From assembly GCA_963965975.1 (NCBI GenBank), contig OZ014411.1:3023001-3087000 (forward strand): a DNA stretch of 64,000 nucleotides, written 5' to 3'. The first letter of the stretch is position 1. The number at the start of each line of letters is the position of its first letter. The DNA is from Xestospongia bergquistia. Lineage: Eukaryota; Porifera; Demospongiae; Haplosclerida; Petrosiidae. Below are positions 1 through 12,369 of the stretch, piece after piece. The notes beneath the pieces were generated by a model. It saw only the letters and a program-made list of their open reading frames with translations, was not told where the DNA came from and searched no databases. The translations under genes were made by a program, and so were the position numbers.

Positions 1-3000
1 TAGAACAACTCTAGAGAAGTAAGAATGTTTTATGATGTTGTTGTTGACAATTGAAATATATATATATTCAGGGTTTCATTAGAAAAACGGACAAGGGGGA
101 ACAAAATAATACTTTGAGAAATTTTAAGGGGGAGAAGGGACTGTGCACGACGGCACATCCTCTAGGGTGTTCTGGAGGCATGCGCCCAAAAAAACTTCTG
201 AATTTTAGACCCTCTGAGATCGCTTCTGGCACATTTTCAGACCATTTGTGGTTTTCAAATGACATGATGGGATGACCATATTTCTGGTGCTGATAAGACA
301 CTTAACACCTATAGACCAAGTTATACTGGTGCTGATAAGACACTTAGGAGTAATTTAACACCAATAGACTATTGTTTAGGTTAAAAGCTCCTTGTGTTTA
401 GCCTAAGGTTATCTTATGTTGTATATTCCTTGTGTTGAGTTTCAGTTCTGTATTCATTACATCCAATTACACCTTGAAAAAAAGGCTAACCTAATTTCCA
501 AGGGGTGTGAGACTCTGGCAAAGGGGGCAAATGCCCCCCCCCCCCTCCCCCCTAAATGAAACCCTGTATATATCAATACTTTACCTATATACATTAGTGT
601 ACATAACAACTTACGCAAGTCCTAAAACAGCAAATGCAACAACCAGTAAAAGTACACCACTAATGAATATTCCATTCTTATTGTCTTTATTACTTAGTGG
701 TTTTGAACTAATTTGTGGTTTGAATGCTGACTGTATTGTAGAAGTTGTTAACGTAGATAGAGATGAAGATATTATTGGCATAGATAAAAATGGAGATATT
801 GTTGACAAAGATAAAGATGGAGATGTTGTTGACATAAATAAAGATGAAGATGTTGTTGACATAGATAAAGATGAAGATATTGCTGACATAGATACAGATA
901 AAGATATTGTTGACATAGATACAGATGAAGATAATGTTGACATAGATACAGACGAAGATATTGTTGACATAGATACAGATAAAGATATTGTTGACATAGA
1001 TACAGAAGAAGATATTGTTGACATAGATACAGACGAAGATATTGTTGACATAGATACAGATGAAGATATTATCACTGAAATAAAGAATAATTATAATAAT
1101 ACATTGTATATTAATATATTAATAATAATTAACTATTAATTATTAATATTATTATTAATTGTTATTATTAATTAGCTATTAATATATTACACTTATAAAA
1201 CTTCAATCTAATAATACATTTTGGAATCTACAATTCATGTAGCTAATTGTCAGAGGAACAAATATTTCATATAATGATAGACAATCAATTTGTTTGTGTA
1301 GAGTGGTCACTATGGAATTTGTACTTCACACACGTCATTAGAAGTTATTAATAAACTATATGTACTGTCAATTCCATAATAATTAATAGTCAATTGTTAA
1401 TATTGTCAATGTGTTTGTAAGTATCATGTAACACAAGTGAACATGACATATAACTCAAGAGACTAATAAAGTCTTGGTTAACTAATCAACTGTATGGCAA
1501 AATAAGATTACACTTAGGCATTGTTGACCCTCTAGTTTAGTAAAATATACACTATATAACAATATTTGCTAGGAAAATTATAGAATCACCATAACATTGT
1601 GGCTGCTACACCATGCACAAGGACAAAGTGTGTCTACAAATACATTTTTAAATGAACCATGCATGCAATTTCAAGTTAAGAGACTTTTATAATAATATTT
1701 TCAACATTAAATCCTAGTTTTTTAAAATTGATATACTCCCTTATTTCAGTACAAAAGTAACAGCACTAAAATTGAACCTTAAAACTTTATTGTAACCTTA
1801 TAGTAGTACAGTAAGGGCAAATACTACTTGTTCTTACCATGACAATCCACTCCAGCAACTTCAGTGTTATATGTCCTACCAGTATCAAATTCCAAAGTAT
1901 GATGAGCACAATCAGCCAGCCTTTTCTCATTACCATAACAATTGACATTACTATAACGAACAGATCTCTTAGGTTTTCCATATTTTGAATTGAAAATTGC
2001 TTCACCAGCTATAATAGAAAAGTGCACTGACAGGCATTTAATTACTATAGATATGTGATTTATATGATAATTCCTTCATTCATTCATATCTCAGTTTTGA
2101 CACAAGCTCCGACTTTTTACTTAACACCTATTCCACATTACTCAACAATGCTAAGGTTAGCAAAGTTTTTGAAGCTGCTAAAATCTCTGCTCTTAAAGCA
2201 GTACATGCAGTACACGACAAAAGGCAGAGCTTGTTAATAAATATGGTTTGTTCTTCTATTTGAAAAATCATCACCACATCTAACACATATCAAAACAGCC
2301 ATTTTACATTTTCAATCTCTTAACACATGCTCAGATCTATTATGCTCTAGCCACAACTGCAACAAATCCTATTTGCACTTGACCTCAGACCCTTCCTCTC
2401 TTAGCAAAACACCTGAATTTATTTTTAGTAGTAAACCTACCACTAGGATTATATCCTCCTAATTCTCTACAAACAGTTCTAGCATCTCTGTTATCCCAAC
2501 CATGTCGTGATACTAGACACCAAGAACCATCAAGACAAATTTCCACTGTTCCTTGAAATTTGTGAGCACCACCAACAAGACGAACATCACCTTCTGTACA
2601 ATCTATGAGTAAATTAAGTCAAATTAAAACAATGACTACAAGAATACTATTCTTATGTAAAGGCATAGACTAACTCAATTATATAATGAGATCAGTTAAT
2701 TATTCATTTTAAAAAAACATAGCATCATTTTAACTGAGGCTTTGGTTACCATAGTTTCATTAAGACGAAATAGGCCCAATACTGAGTAGACATAGCTTTG
2801 TGGCAATTCATTATTGGGCTTACATATTATTAACAACAATATGATAACCAAGGCTTTGCTTGAAATGACAAAATGTAAGTGTAGTGCAGTGAGATTATTA
2901 CAAACTGACTACAACCTAAATACTTACTACCACATAATACATATCTGGTATCAGCACAGAAAATATCATATAGATAATTCATATAAAAACTTACTTTCTA

Positions 3001-6000
3001 GACATAAAAGGCCAACTATGTTGTTATCTGAACAAGTAAAATTCGGATAAGTAGTTTTTGAACATTTAAGTAGTGTTTTTTCATGTCCAAAACAATCAAG
3101 ATCATCAAAGACAATAGGATTTTCACCAATTCCATATTTCCCATAACTATCAATAACAGCACCTATTAATTATTATGAGAAATATATAATATTATCTGCG
3201 AATAGACTTAGAATGCAAATTTTATAATTATTACTATTCAAGGCTATATTTTACATTAACAACAGATTTAATTGCAATATTAATGCAAAATTCAGTCTAA
3301 TACTAGTAGTAATACGATGCCTTTCGTATTGCCGGCTATATTGGTCAATTGTGTTTACATTGACTGTTTGTAAAATGTTTTAGCTGTATTAATGATAATT
3401 TTATTTATTTTGTAGGATAATACACTAATGTTTATACATTACCTACAATTGATTCAATAACAACAAAAAATGTAGGTCTCTTGACTGAATGTAGGCATTT
3501 TTAACAGCCAATTCCAATTAATCATTCAGAAAATGGTCAGTTTCCAGTAATACTTTCAATATCAATTTAAATGCATCCCTTTAATGCATAATGAAAATGC
3601 CTTGCTGTCACAAATATAACAAACATGAACATATAAATATAGTTTAGATTTAATAATACACACCTTTAACATCAGTATAATTAGCTTGTCTACAAGCAAT
3701 CTGAGCAGCTGATCTGCTAAAATGTTGAGCACATACTCTACCCCAAATTCCAAACGCACAAATTTCAAGTCGTCCCTCTCTATCAACAGTACCATTAACA
3801 AGTCGCACATCTCCTTGATTACATTCTCCAGGTTCTAAATAGTGAATGAAAAAGTTCATAATGACATTAATATAATTCATACATAGGCTTAAGGGCAGAC
3901 AGGGCATTGCCCTACCAAAAATTTTCCACTATAAGAACTTTTAAAAAGCTTTAATAATTTGTTTAAAGACACTCCTACTTGGCACTGAATACTTCATAGC
4001 TCTACCCACTGTTTAATTAAATAGTTTACATAATATCCACTTACAGTAATTAAAAACCACATGGTGTGTTAAAATAACCAGCTGATGGTATTTAAAATGC
4101 AACAATGAAACGTTGAACTACACTTATGGATTTTTGGGCTGGAAACATTAAGAGTTCTAGAGTTGAATCAGTAGATTCAGTTCATTCGCTTGATGTTGAA
4201 CTCGACAGTGAGGTTACTGAGAGTAATATTAATGATGGTAAGTCATTATCACAGTCACCACGTATAAGTCACTAGATAAACTATTGCTTGTAGTTAGGTG
4301 TGAAGCTAGCACAGTCTGTTCAGATTATAATTCTTTAGTTATTAAATTTGCAGTTTTCCACAAGTACACTAAAATACCTTTGTTATAAGTAGTAGTAGTA
4401 GTAACTAATCAGTATTAAATATGAATATTAATAACCCTACTATTCCACTAATCCTAGATACGCCTATGAATTCATATTTTCATACCACAATAAATCACAG
4501 AAAAAATTCATGTTACAAAAAGTACCCACAATCTTTCTGGCATAGCAAAAAAAGTGATATCAACTACAATCTACAATCTATTCTGAAAGAAGAAATTTGG
4601 TAATTAGTCAATTGTATGGACATTGTATGTACAAAATATGTATTAAGATGACTAAAATAAAAAAAACAAAGGAGCACAGCAAGCACAGTTGATGAAGTAC
4701 TGAATTATATTTTAAATAATAATTTTTTATCTATTGCTATACCAAAACAACACCCAATTTGTTGAACATTGTATAGCAAATATTGTTCCAATGTATTACC
4801 ATCAATACTGGCTGAGTGAGTCTCTCATTAATACTATGTACATGTACATTACCTAAAAAATAATAACATACCATAACATTTTAATCCCATTTGATTATGC
4901 TGACACTGATAGTTTCCACATTGAGATGTCCCATAGTTATATAAACTGCAATATCTTATGTTGGTATAAGTATGTGAACAGGATGGAATATACAAGTACA
5001 GATCAGATTTGCCCGTACCATATCGTCCATCAAGTATTATTTTTGAAACTATAGGAAAAAAATTGTACGTTATTAATTTTTTTTAATTTGACAATAAAAA
5101 GATATTATAATTAGCAAATTCATCTATAATTTACTGCAAAAGTTAAAGGAACCTTGTCAGTATTATAGGTTATTAAGACTTAGTTGATGTTTGGCAAAGA
5201 AGCTACAAAATTACAATTGATTAACTAAGCAATAATTCTTCATGACTTGTAACTTCACATATATATTATTTTCAAAGATTAAATAAATAAAACATAAACA
5301 TGCTAACATGCATTTGTGTTATAAAACATTAACAATTTCATTAAGTACTAATATATATTATGTTAACTTACATGGAGTAGCTGTAAATCCAAGTTGGTTA
5401 CAAAGTGTAGAAGCAACTCGTTCATATGAACCAGAATAATAATAAGGATAATAATTATAATAATAATAGTAATTTGATTGACAAATAGTCCTCCACTTAT
5501 TATTATAACATATTTCAATTCGACCTTCAGTAGTAGAATTTGACTTTTCATTGACCAGTCTCACTTCATACTGAACTGAACATGAAAGGCTTGTACCTAT
5601 TAAGTGAGAACAATTGGACAATCTACATTGTTATTGGTTATAGTTGATATTAATGATTAAACATGACCTGATTTGTAAGGGATCTTACATTATTACAGTT
5701 ATAAAATTAATATATACTTTAAAAATTAAATATTGGAAGCAACAAGCAACCTGAGTAAAGTTAACTTAATTTTAGTCTGTTTACATTCACCTTGCTGGTA
5801 AAAAAATTTTAATAACTTTCTAATATCTCAACCAAATTTTAAAATTTCAAAGTCAAATGGTCTCCTGACAATCATCCAGTTCCTTTGACATCACTTTTTA
5901 ATTATGAATCTATGATACAACTCACAAGAGCAAGATTTATTGTACTTTCAATAAGCAAAGTATAAGAGATGTCATTGCCCATGAAGAATTTGATCTCGTG

Positions 6001-8932
6001 AATTTTGTTAATCAATAAAATGGCTGCCACTTGAAGAGAGAAATCAGTAAGAAATACATTCTAACTATAAACGTTTAATGATACAGATATAGATAAAAGT
6101 ACTATACTACTTTAGCTAATAAATTTGTCTTACAAAAAAATCAAGTCTATACACACAGACACATAAGCAAAGAATAACACCACAAGTATTTACTTAATGA
6201 TGTGTCATATGTGTTATGCATACTACTTACACCCAGTACTAATTTCCAGCGGCAAAGTGAATGTGAACAGATTACAGTGTTATAGTACTTTCCCTATGTT
6301 GCATAATCTTATTAGTCTGTTTAGATAAACCAACATATATGGATAGAAGACCTACATGTACATTGTTAGTTGTAGTAAGGGGGAAATGATAATCTATTGA
6401 ATTTAGTGCAAACCTGGTTCTGAACAAACAAGGTTAACTGTATCCTTGTAGGGGTTACAATAATATATAGAGTGTTGATAATAAGAGGAATATTGATAAC
6501 AGCTAGAAAGTGATGAAGACGAATATGAATAACAGCTGTATGGTCCAAACCCTATCTTTGTCCATGGTGCTCCGTTAACAGAGTAAGTTGGTTCTACATA
6601 ACAAAAATAGTTATGATCATTACATTGGATAGACATTTAAACAATGACTGCAAGAAGTATTGTATTGGTTCCTAAATGTACAAGATAAAAATGTCTACAA
6701 CAATTGTTTAATTTGCTTTATTTTACATTCAAGTTATTCATTAATCTTAATTCATGTTTTTGCTCACCAGAACTTCACAAATTTAAATTGATAATTATAG
6801 ATACATATTTTGTTATAACTATTTGAACAAATCAACCTGTGCTCAAGTTATTGCTAAATTGTTAAACTTTATAAATAGTATATAAAAACAATTTTAAATA
6901 AACATGAAAAGTGAGCATAATTATCTTATGTCATTATCAAATTCACTTACTAGTGTCATTATATCCAAGATCACTACAAGCAGCATGTGCACTATAACAA
7001 TTCCAGTGATAGTCACATACAGCAGTCCAATGTCCTGTTGAGTCACAGATCTGTAACATACCACTCTTTCCACTACTATTAGTAGCAGCATTGTATAGAC
7101 GAATATCTCTATAGTTACAGCCACCTATCATCATATGTAAAGAAATATTTACTATATAGTCATTTCAATAGGAAGTCATGAAATTTAATAAGCAAATATT
7201 GGGCTTCATTTGTACTGAACTTTATATATAGAGATTTTCCATTCTAGATGGCCATGTGGCAATGATTTACATGAAAACATTTGAACTTTCACTTAAGAAC
7301 AACTGTGCAATAATTTTTGTTGCCAAAGTCTTTCTAGAAGGTGGCTCATATCGTGGATCAAACGTTTGCAAAGATGATGAAATCCAATGTCATCAACCGT
7401 ATCTAGGTTACATATCCTTTGCTATGAAATAACAGACAGAATCTGTTAATTTATTCCACTTAGGTGAAGCAGTAGGGATTTTTTGTGTAGCACTGATGGA
7501 TTGTAGAATAATTGGCTGTGAAGGAGGTCTTTCATTCTTTCATTCCAGCATCTGCTGGTAAGGATAAATAAGCATGCCTGTGATGATCTTTCAAGTGAAA
7601 GCGAAGATTAGTGGTGTTTCCAGAATACTTAATTGCTTTGAAGCATAATCTACAGACCACATCTTTTCTCTCTTTCTTCTCTTCAATTATATGACCATCT
7701 TTAGATGGAAAGCCAAAGTGCTTCCACACTATGGTCTTGCTTCCCTCCAAAGGGAGAAGCTCTTGGTTTGTAGTAGTTGTGGTAGATCAAAAACTGATAA
7801 CAGCTGATAAAATAAATATATGTTTTCATTGAGCATGCTCAAATTAAACATGTGGTTTCTATTGTGATAGCTTAGAAACAATTATCGAATCGTGATAGCA
7901 ACATAAATATCACAATATTTTTGATATTATCACCCAGGGCTAATTTTTCAAAGTTTTTGTATACACACACTGGGATATATAAATATTTAGAGGAATAACT
8001 TACTAGTGTTGACATTACATCGTAGACTAACAGTGTCTCGATTGTTGTTACAATAGTAATTATGATAATAATATGAATGCAAGTAGTAGCTGGAATTAGT
8101 CAAACAAGAAAATAAGTTATCAGATTGATTATTGCAGTGGTATGTACCCGCAAAGCCAAGATGAGACCAATATCCACTATCAAGATAAGCAATAGGATCT
8201 GTTAAATTAAAAGATCATTGTAAGAGGGTAATAGTGTTAATGAATAATAAACTGATTTATAATTATAATTGTTTCAAATTCAAATATAGAGATTATCAAA
8301 TTATTTAACAGATGACTACTTCTTTTACATTCTTACTAGAATCATTGTATCCAAGTTCTTTACAAGCTACAATAGAATGACTTCTTGACCAACGATAGTC
8401 ACATACAGCTACCCATTGACCATTAGAACAGATTTGTAACATACCATCACCTTTAACTGTAGATGAGCCATTGTAGAGACGGATATCGTGTTCAGTACAG
8501 GCAACTATTGTAAGTAAGACAAACTGGATTAAAAAGATATACTAAAAATAAATATATATATATATATACTGAAGTATCTAAGTCTGTTGAAGAGTGCTCG
8601 ATGTCGTTTAGACAGAGCGGGTTAGAACAGAATTAAAGGACAAAAGAACAGAGCTCTCGCTGTGTTGCTGTTACTCCGAGTTTCACGCGTTATGCGATCG
8701 CATAACGCGTGAAACTCGGAGTAACAGCAACACAGCGAGAGCTCTGTTCTTTTGTCCTTTAATTCTGTTCTATATATATATATATATAGTTTTACAAGCG
8801 TGTACTACATGTGCAATAAGCTATTAGTCTAAGAGCTTAGATATATATATACAAATAAATACGTATATGTAATTACTTACCGGCGCTACGAAGCACAATT
8901 ACCATAATATATAAGTAAAGAAGTCGAGCCAT
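1..8932 (-). CDS. Five-SRCR type I membrane receptor, subfamily A, gene 1 (3' end outside window)
   Basis: Exons read from splice sites, all phase 1 until the last junction: 8881-8932 (signal peptide, starts MARLLYLY), 8337-8504+8004-8198 (SRCR1), 6951-7124+6414-6593 (SRCR2), 5372-5596+4872-5048 (SRCR3), 3664-3834+2995-3162 (SRCR4), 2441-2602+1838-2008 (SRCR5), 615-1074 (stalk and membrane segment), and 1-10, the first bases of the tail exon. Each SRCR half has typical motifs such as GDVRLV, VEIC and VVCRELG, with Cys in both halves. The stalk exon is 460 nt, against 163 and 181 nt in genes 2 and 3, because of a 27-bp coding repeat. A hydrophobic run (GVLLLVVAFAVLGLA) follows. All visible exons are open. 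Role inferred from the family: cell-surface or secreted-ligand recognition; the ligand is unknown. Introns carry several insertions that genes 2 and 3 lack. Confidence 0.85.
69..566. mobile_element. Non-autonomous inverted-repeat element in the last intron of gene 1
   Basis: The ends are CAGGGTTTCATT at 69 and AATGAAACCCTG ending at 566, an inverted repeat. Flanks are TATATATT (61-68) and TATATATC (567-574), a 7-of-8 match that fits an 8-bp target duplication. The same intron in genes 2 and 3 runs straight through without this block. CAGGG ends and 8-bp duplications point to the hAT superfamily. No transposase is present. A motif containing GGTGCTGATAAGACACTTA is repeated at about 286 and 329. 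A C-rich run sits at 535-552. Confidence 0.7.
740..1074 (-). repeat. 27-bp coding minisatellite in the gene 1 stalk
   Basis: About twelve imperfect copies of a 27-bp unit (plus-strand form near GATATTGTTGACATAGATAC). On the coding strand each gives nine residues of the type SMSTISSSV, so the product is a Ser/Thr-rich, mucin-like stalk before the membrane segment. Genes 2 and 3 carry only traces. Decayed copies at 23.4 and 26.5 kb keep several units. Confidence 0.8.
3888..4466 (+). mobile_element. Insertion in gene 1 intron, possible hAT fragment
   Basis: The matching intron of gene 2 (16873-17281) lacks this block, and homology resumes on both sides. The left part (GGGCAGACAGGGCATTGCCC) resembles the terminal region of hAT elements whose ends contain GGCGTAG...GGGCA, such as the one near 20.5 kb. 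A plus-strand open segment at 4126-4237 starts MDFWAGNIKSSRVES and ends exactly at a GTAAGT donor, like a first coding exon. The family assignment is weak; the insertion itself is clear. Confidence 0.4.
7280..7942 (-). mobile_element. hAT transposon 5' fragment with BED zinc finger
   Basis: Inserted in the SRCR1-SRCR2 intron of gene 1; gene 2 lacks it. Read on the minus strand, it starts near 7942 with TAGCCCTGGGTGATAATATC and AT-rich bases containing TATCACGATTCGATAA, a layout common at hAT ends. An open segment at 7532-7750 follows. It has VWKHFGF, then CRLC, then a T-NLRFHLKDHH block: a BED finger with the two Cys and the C-terminal His residues. The rest of the transposase is missing, so the piece is inactive. 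Confidence 0.65.
8623..8772. repeat. 150-bp perfect palindrome with no spacer
   Basis: The two 75-base arms are exactly reverse-complementary, with the centre at GCGATCGC (8694-8701). The block is richer in G+C and CpG than its surroundings and is flanked by TA repeats. It lies in intron 1 of gene 1 and is absent from intron 1 of genes 2 and 3. It may be a fold-back element or an assembly artefact. Confidence 0.95.
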
Positions 8933-8947
8933 CTTTTCAAAATATTC

Positions 8948-8957
8948 GACTTCCTGT
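8948..8957 (-). promoter_or_regulatory. ETS-like motif upstream of gene 1 start
   Basis: The minus strand reads ACAGGAAGTC about 16 bases before the ATG. Genes 2 and 3 keep the same word at the same place, with one change in gene 2. CAGGAAGT is the classical ETS-family core. A CATTGG (inverted CCAAT) lies just upstream in genes 1 and 2. Confidence 0.4.
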
Positions 8958-8999
8958 GCCAATGAAGACAGACCAAACAGGTTTTTTAAACCAGTTTTA

Positions 9000-9875
9000 G
9001 TCAGTTTTTTTTAATGAGGAGGTTGGGGATAAAAAGCCCTGCCTATAGCAAATTAATTAGCTATTTCTCACTACCCCTCTTGTTAGTGCTAGGACAGTAG
9101 TTCCGAGTATTTGAATCAGTACTTATCAAGTGTAAAAGGACGTCATATGAACGTTCCTCACATTTGAAATCGAGCCTTGTCCTCAACAAGAAGTGTGTGA
9201 GACATGAAGTTTGCTGCCAAATGGAGCTGAATTTTTCCACTAAGGCTGTTTTTTTCCCGATAACTAGAACGAGTAAAATCACCAATATTGTCAAAAAAGC
9301 CACGATCACTAGATAATCACGAGATCTTGGGTGTAGTGTTGGCTGAAGGTTTCAATGGTGGCAATGAAACTGGTAATGATAGTAGTAGTATATTTTAGAG
9401 GGATTGTATAAAGCCTACGTTGAATTATTCAGGTATTTCGACACAAAATGAATGCCAATAATTAATGATATTATAGTTATTGGTACTTGTGGTAAGGAAT
9501 CACTTAGATAACCAGCGGAATCTCTTTGCCAGTTGAGGGGTTATGAAATTACACACAGACAAAGAAAGCAATGTAAACCCACATCATGCTCATCAAATGA
9601 AGGGGGCATCAATGTCTTCATATACACTAATACCTAACTATTTCATATCATGGAGTGTTTATTTATTTTTACCTTTTCTTTGTAGCCAGCTTTCCACATT
9701 GCTCTACTCTTTAACTAATGTGAGATCCTTAAAGCTGACAGAGGGCTCTCTTGATACTCTATTTTAACCTGAATATATTTAAATTTTTATGATATTTTTT
9801 ATGATAACCTTCAATTTAGCTTCATGAAAACCATGCGCTGTTACAAATAATAATAATAATAATAATAATAATAAT
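9000..9875. other. Intergenic stretch without a recognised gene; (AAT)n microsatellite at its end
   Basis: I see no convincing exon here. 9846-9875 is a pure AAT microsatellite of about ten units. Short open segments at 9061-9309 (minus) and 9543-9767 (plus) have no family features. Confidence 0.6.
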
Positions 9876-9879
9876 TCAA

Positions 9880-10895
9880 TTAGTAGCTGGAAGTAGTCAA
9901 ACAAGTAAATATATTTTTAGACTGATTATTACAGTAGTATGTACCAACAATGTCAAGAGTAAATCAATTTCCACTATCAAGATAGGCAATAGGATCTATA
10001 TAATAGAGAAATGATTGACAATAGACCACATTAACTGCATGTTATTAATCTTAGATTAGAATTGTTGATGACCATGTGGTAGTTATTTATATGAAAGCAT
10101 TTATTCAAAACTCTTTTGAGCATTCTGCAAATTGTTTCCCGTACACACAAATGTGTATTTATATTCACTCTATAATGATGACTCACCAGTGGTGACATTA
10201 CATAGGAGACTAACAGTGTCTTGATTATTGTTACAGTAATTATCATTATTCAAGTAGGAGGTATTGTTAGCAAACAAGAAAATAAACTATCAGACTGACT
10301 ATTGCAGTGGTATGTACCCGCAAAGCCAAGATGAGACCAATATCCACTATCAAGATAAGCAATAGGATCTGTTAAATTAAAAGATCATTGTAAGAGGGTA
10401 ATAGTGTTAATGAATAATGAACTGGTTTATAATTATAATTGTGTTAAATTCAAATATGGAGAATATCATAAAATATTTTATAGATGACTACTTCTTTTTG
10501 CTTTCTTACTAGGATTGCTGTGTCCAAGTCCTTTGTCAAGTCTAGAATAGAATGATTTTTTGACCAACAAATAGTCACATACAGAGCTACTCATTCACCA
10601 TCAGAACAGATTTGTAACATACCATCACCTTTAACTGTTGATGAGCCATTCTAGAGATGAATATCATCTTCATTACAGGCAATTATTGTAACTTACAATT
10701 TGCATGTAAGACAAACTGGATTAAAAGCATAACACATTGGCCATCAATGTCAATAGCCAACGAGATACATATACTGACAGTTTAATTAACATTTAGATCT
10801 ATAAGGAACACTATAGTATTAAGAAGAGGTAATTTCTTACCACCACTGCAAACAACAAATACCATTTAAAATAGGTAAAGAAGTCGAGTCATCTT
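9880..10895 (-). pseudogene. SRCR subfamily A pseudogene, 5' exons only
   Basis: Homologous to exons 1-3 of genes 1-3. The signal exon (about 10844-10893) has TAA after eight codons (MTRLLYLF then stop). The SRCR1a exon (about 10510-10680) has TAG in place of the Tyr codon of the LYNG motif, plus indels. The SRCR1b exon occurs twice, at 10190-10378 and in a more decayed form at 9880-9996. The remaining SRCR exons are missing. It lies upstream of gene 1, so it is the front of a lost gene copy. Confidence 0.85.
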
Positions 10896-10899
10896 TTTC

Positions 10900-11876
10900 T
10901 TCAGATAGCATTCCTCACTTTCTGTTATACTTGTCTATAATATGTGAGGGGGTTTTCTCAGACGAAACCAGCCTTTTGCTCAAAGAAAGGATCTGAGAAC
11001 ACACGATTGTTAACTTAAATAATGATAATATATATTACGTATTAAGTCTTACAATTCCTTGGGTAACGATTTAGTGAGCATGAATAAATAAGGAATTGTA
11101 ACACAAACCCAAATACAATGAGAAAGGACGACAAAGCCATTTTTCTCTCCAAATATATCTGATAGTATAGGTTTATATTCTTGAATTTTCTATATAGTTA
11201 TTATAGTTAGTTGTAATGGTTGTATCATTTATATTAGATGCATTGGTAGTACTAGTTGTATTAGTTGCTACTTGGTTCTCCTAGTTGTATTGCTTGCATG
11301 TACTGGTTTTTCTATAGTTGTATTGATTATTGGAATAATTATTTTACTTTTTTTTAAGATGATTTATTGATGACATAATCCTGTCAATAGTTACATGGAG
11401 AAGCAATGCAATGCACAAGGTTAACTAACATTATGATATTATATTTTAGCAGCAGGAGGCACTTTTAACATCAGTAGTAGATCAATATATTTTTAATTAG
11501 TTTAGTACGTTTAACTTCTAGCTTATGTTATACCAATAATATCTACTTTCAACATTGCCAAAAATATGAAAAATCACCATTGCACATCAAAACCACATGT
11601 AATATAGGTACATATAAGTATGTACCAACATCAATAATGATGAAAAAATTAACCCAGTGTTCCTTTCCCTCCTACTAGCCGCTAGCCACAATGAGATCAA
11701 CAAAAATAACTACATCAATATACAGGTATTGTATGCACAAAGAACAATGAAACTGCAATGACATCATAGTAAATGTAAACAGTATACTGTATTAAAAATA
11801 CTCTCTACTTACAAATATGTAAAATAAACAATTAGTGATAATGATTAATTTAGGATAGTTTATTATATTTTAATCA
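10900..11876. other. Intergenic, no gene recognised; TTGTA-rich low-complexity segment
   Basis: Mostly A+T-rich sequence. 11215-11340 is made of loosely repeated GTTGTATTGGTTGTA-type words. The complement of the same low-complexity sequence occurs at 22.80-22.98 and 36.24-36.45 kb, each time near a decayed subfamily A tail, so it probably belonged to the duplicated unit. Confidence 0.5.
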
Positions 11877-12365
11877 GGTTCTTGTCTTTATCTTTGTCAC
11901 ATAACTGTAGTAACTCTTCTATCTTTCATAATTCATTTAACATACTCAGATTGAATAGAGAGGGATCACCTTTTTGTAATGTGCTCATTTGTTCTCCATC
12001 ATTAGAAGATCCTCTCTTCAATCACTGCATTCGAACAATGGTCCATAGTATTAGAATAACTCTATAAGGAAGTAAGGATGTTTCTATATTCTTGCTACTG
12101 ACTATTGAAATATAATCAGTACTTTATTTATATATGTTAGTATACATAAAAACTTACGTAATTCCAAAACAGTAGTAAATGCAATGACCAATAAAAGTAC
12201 ACAACTACTTAATACTCCATTCTTATTGCCCTTGCTGATTTGAAGTAAATTGTGGTTTGAATGATGATGATTTTGTAGATGTTTTTTGTGTAGATAGAGA
12301 TTGAGATTTTGTGTGTGCATAGATAAAGGTGGAAATACAATAGATGAAGATTTTTTTACTGAAAT
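11877..12365 (-). pseudogene. Decayed stalk/membrane and tail exons, subfamily A
   Basis: Matches the last two exons of gene 2. The tail-like part is at about 11877-12055 and the stalk/membrane part at about 12153-12365. The tail has lost the YAKL context and has indels. The membrane exon has lost part of the conserved region between the stalk and the NKNGV motif. It lies 3' of gene 2 and duplicates that gene's own last two exons. Confidence 0.8.
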
Positions 12366-12369
12366 TAAA

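Noticed and set aside
507-1139. Plus-strand 210-codon open segment with DEDIVDID repeats
   Set aside because: It is the antisense of the 27-bp stalk repeat of gene 1, whose splice sites and frame are supported on the minus strand.
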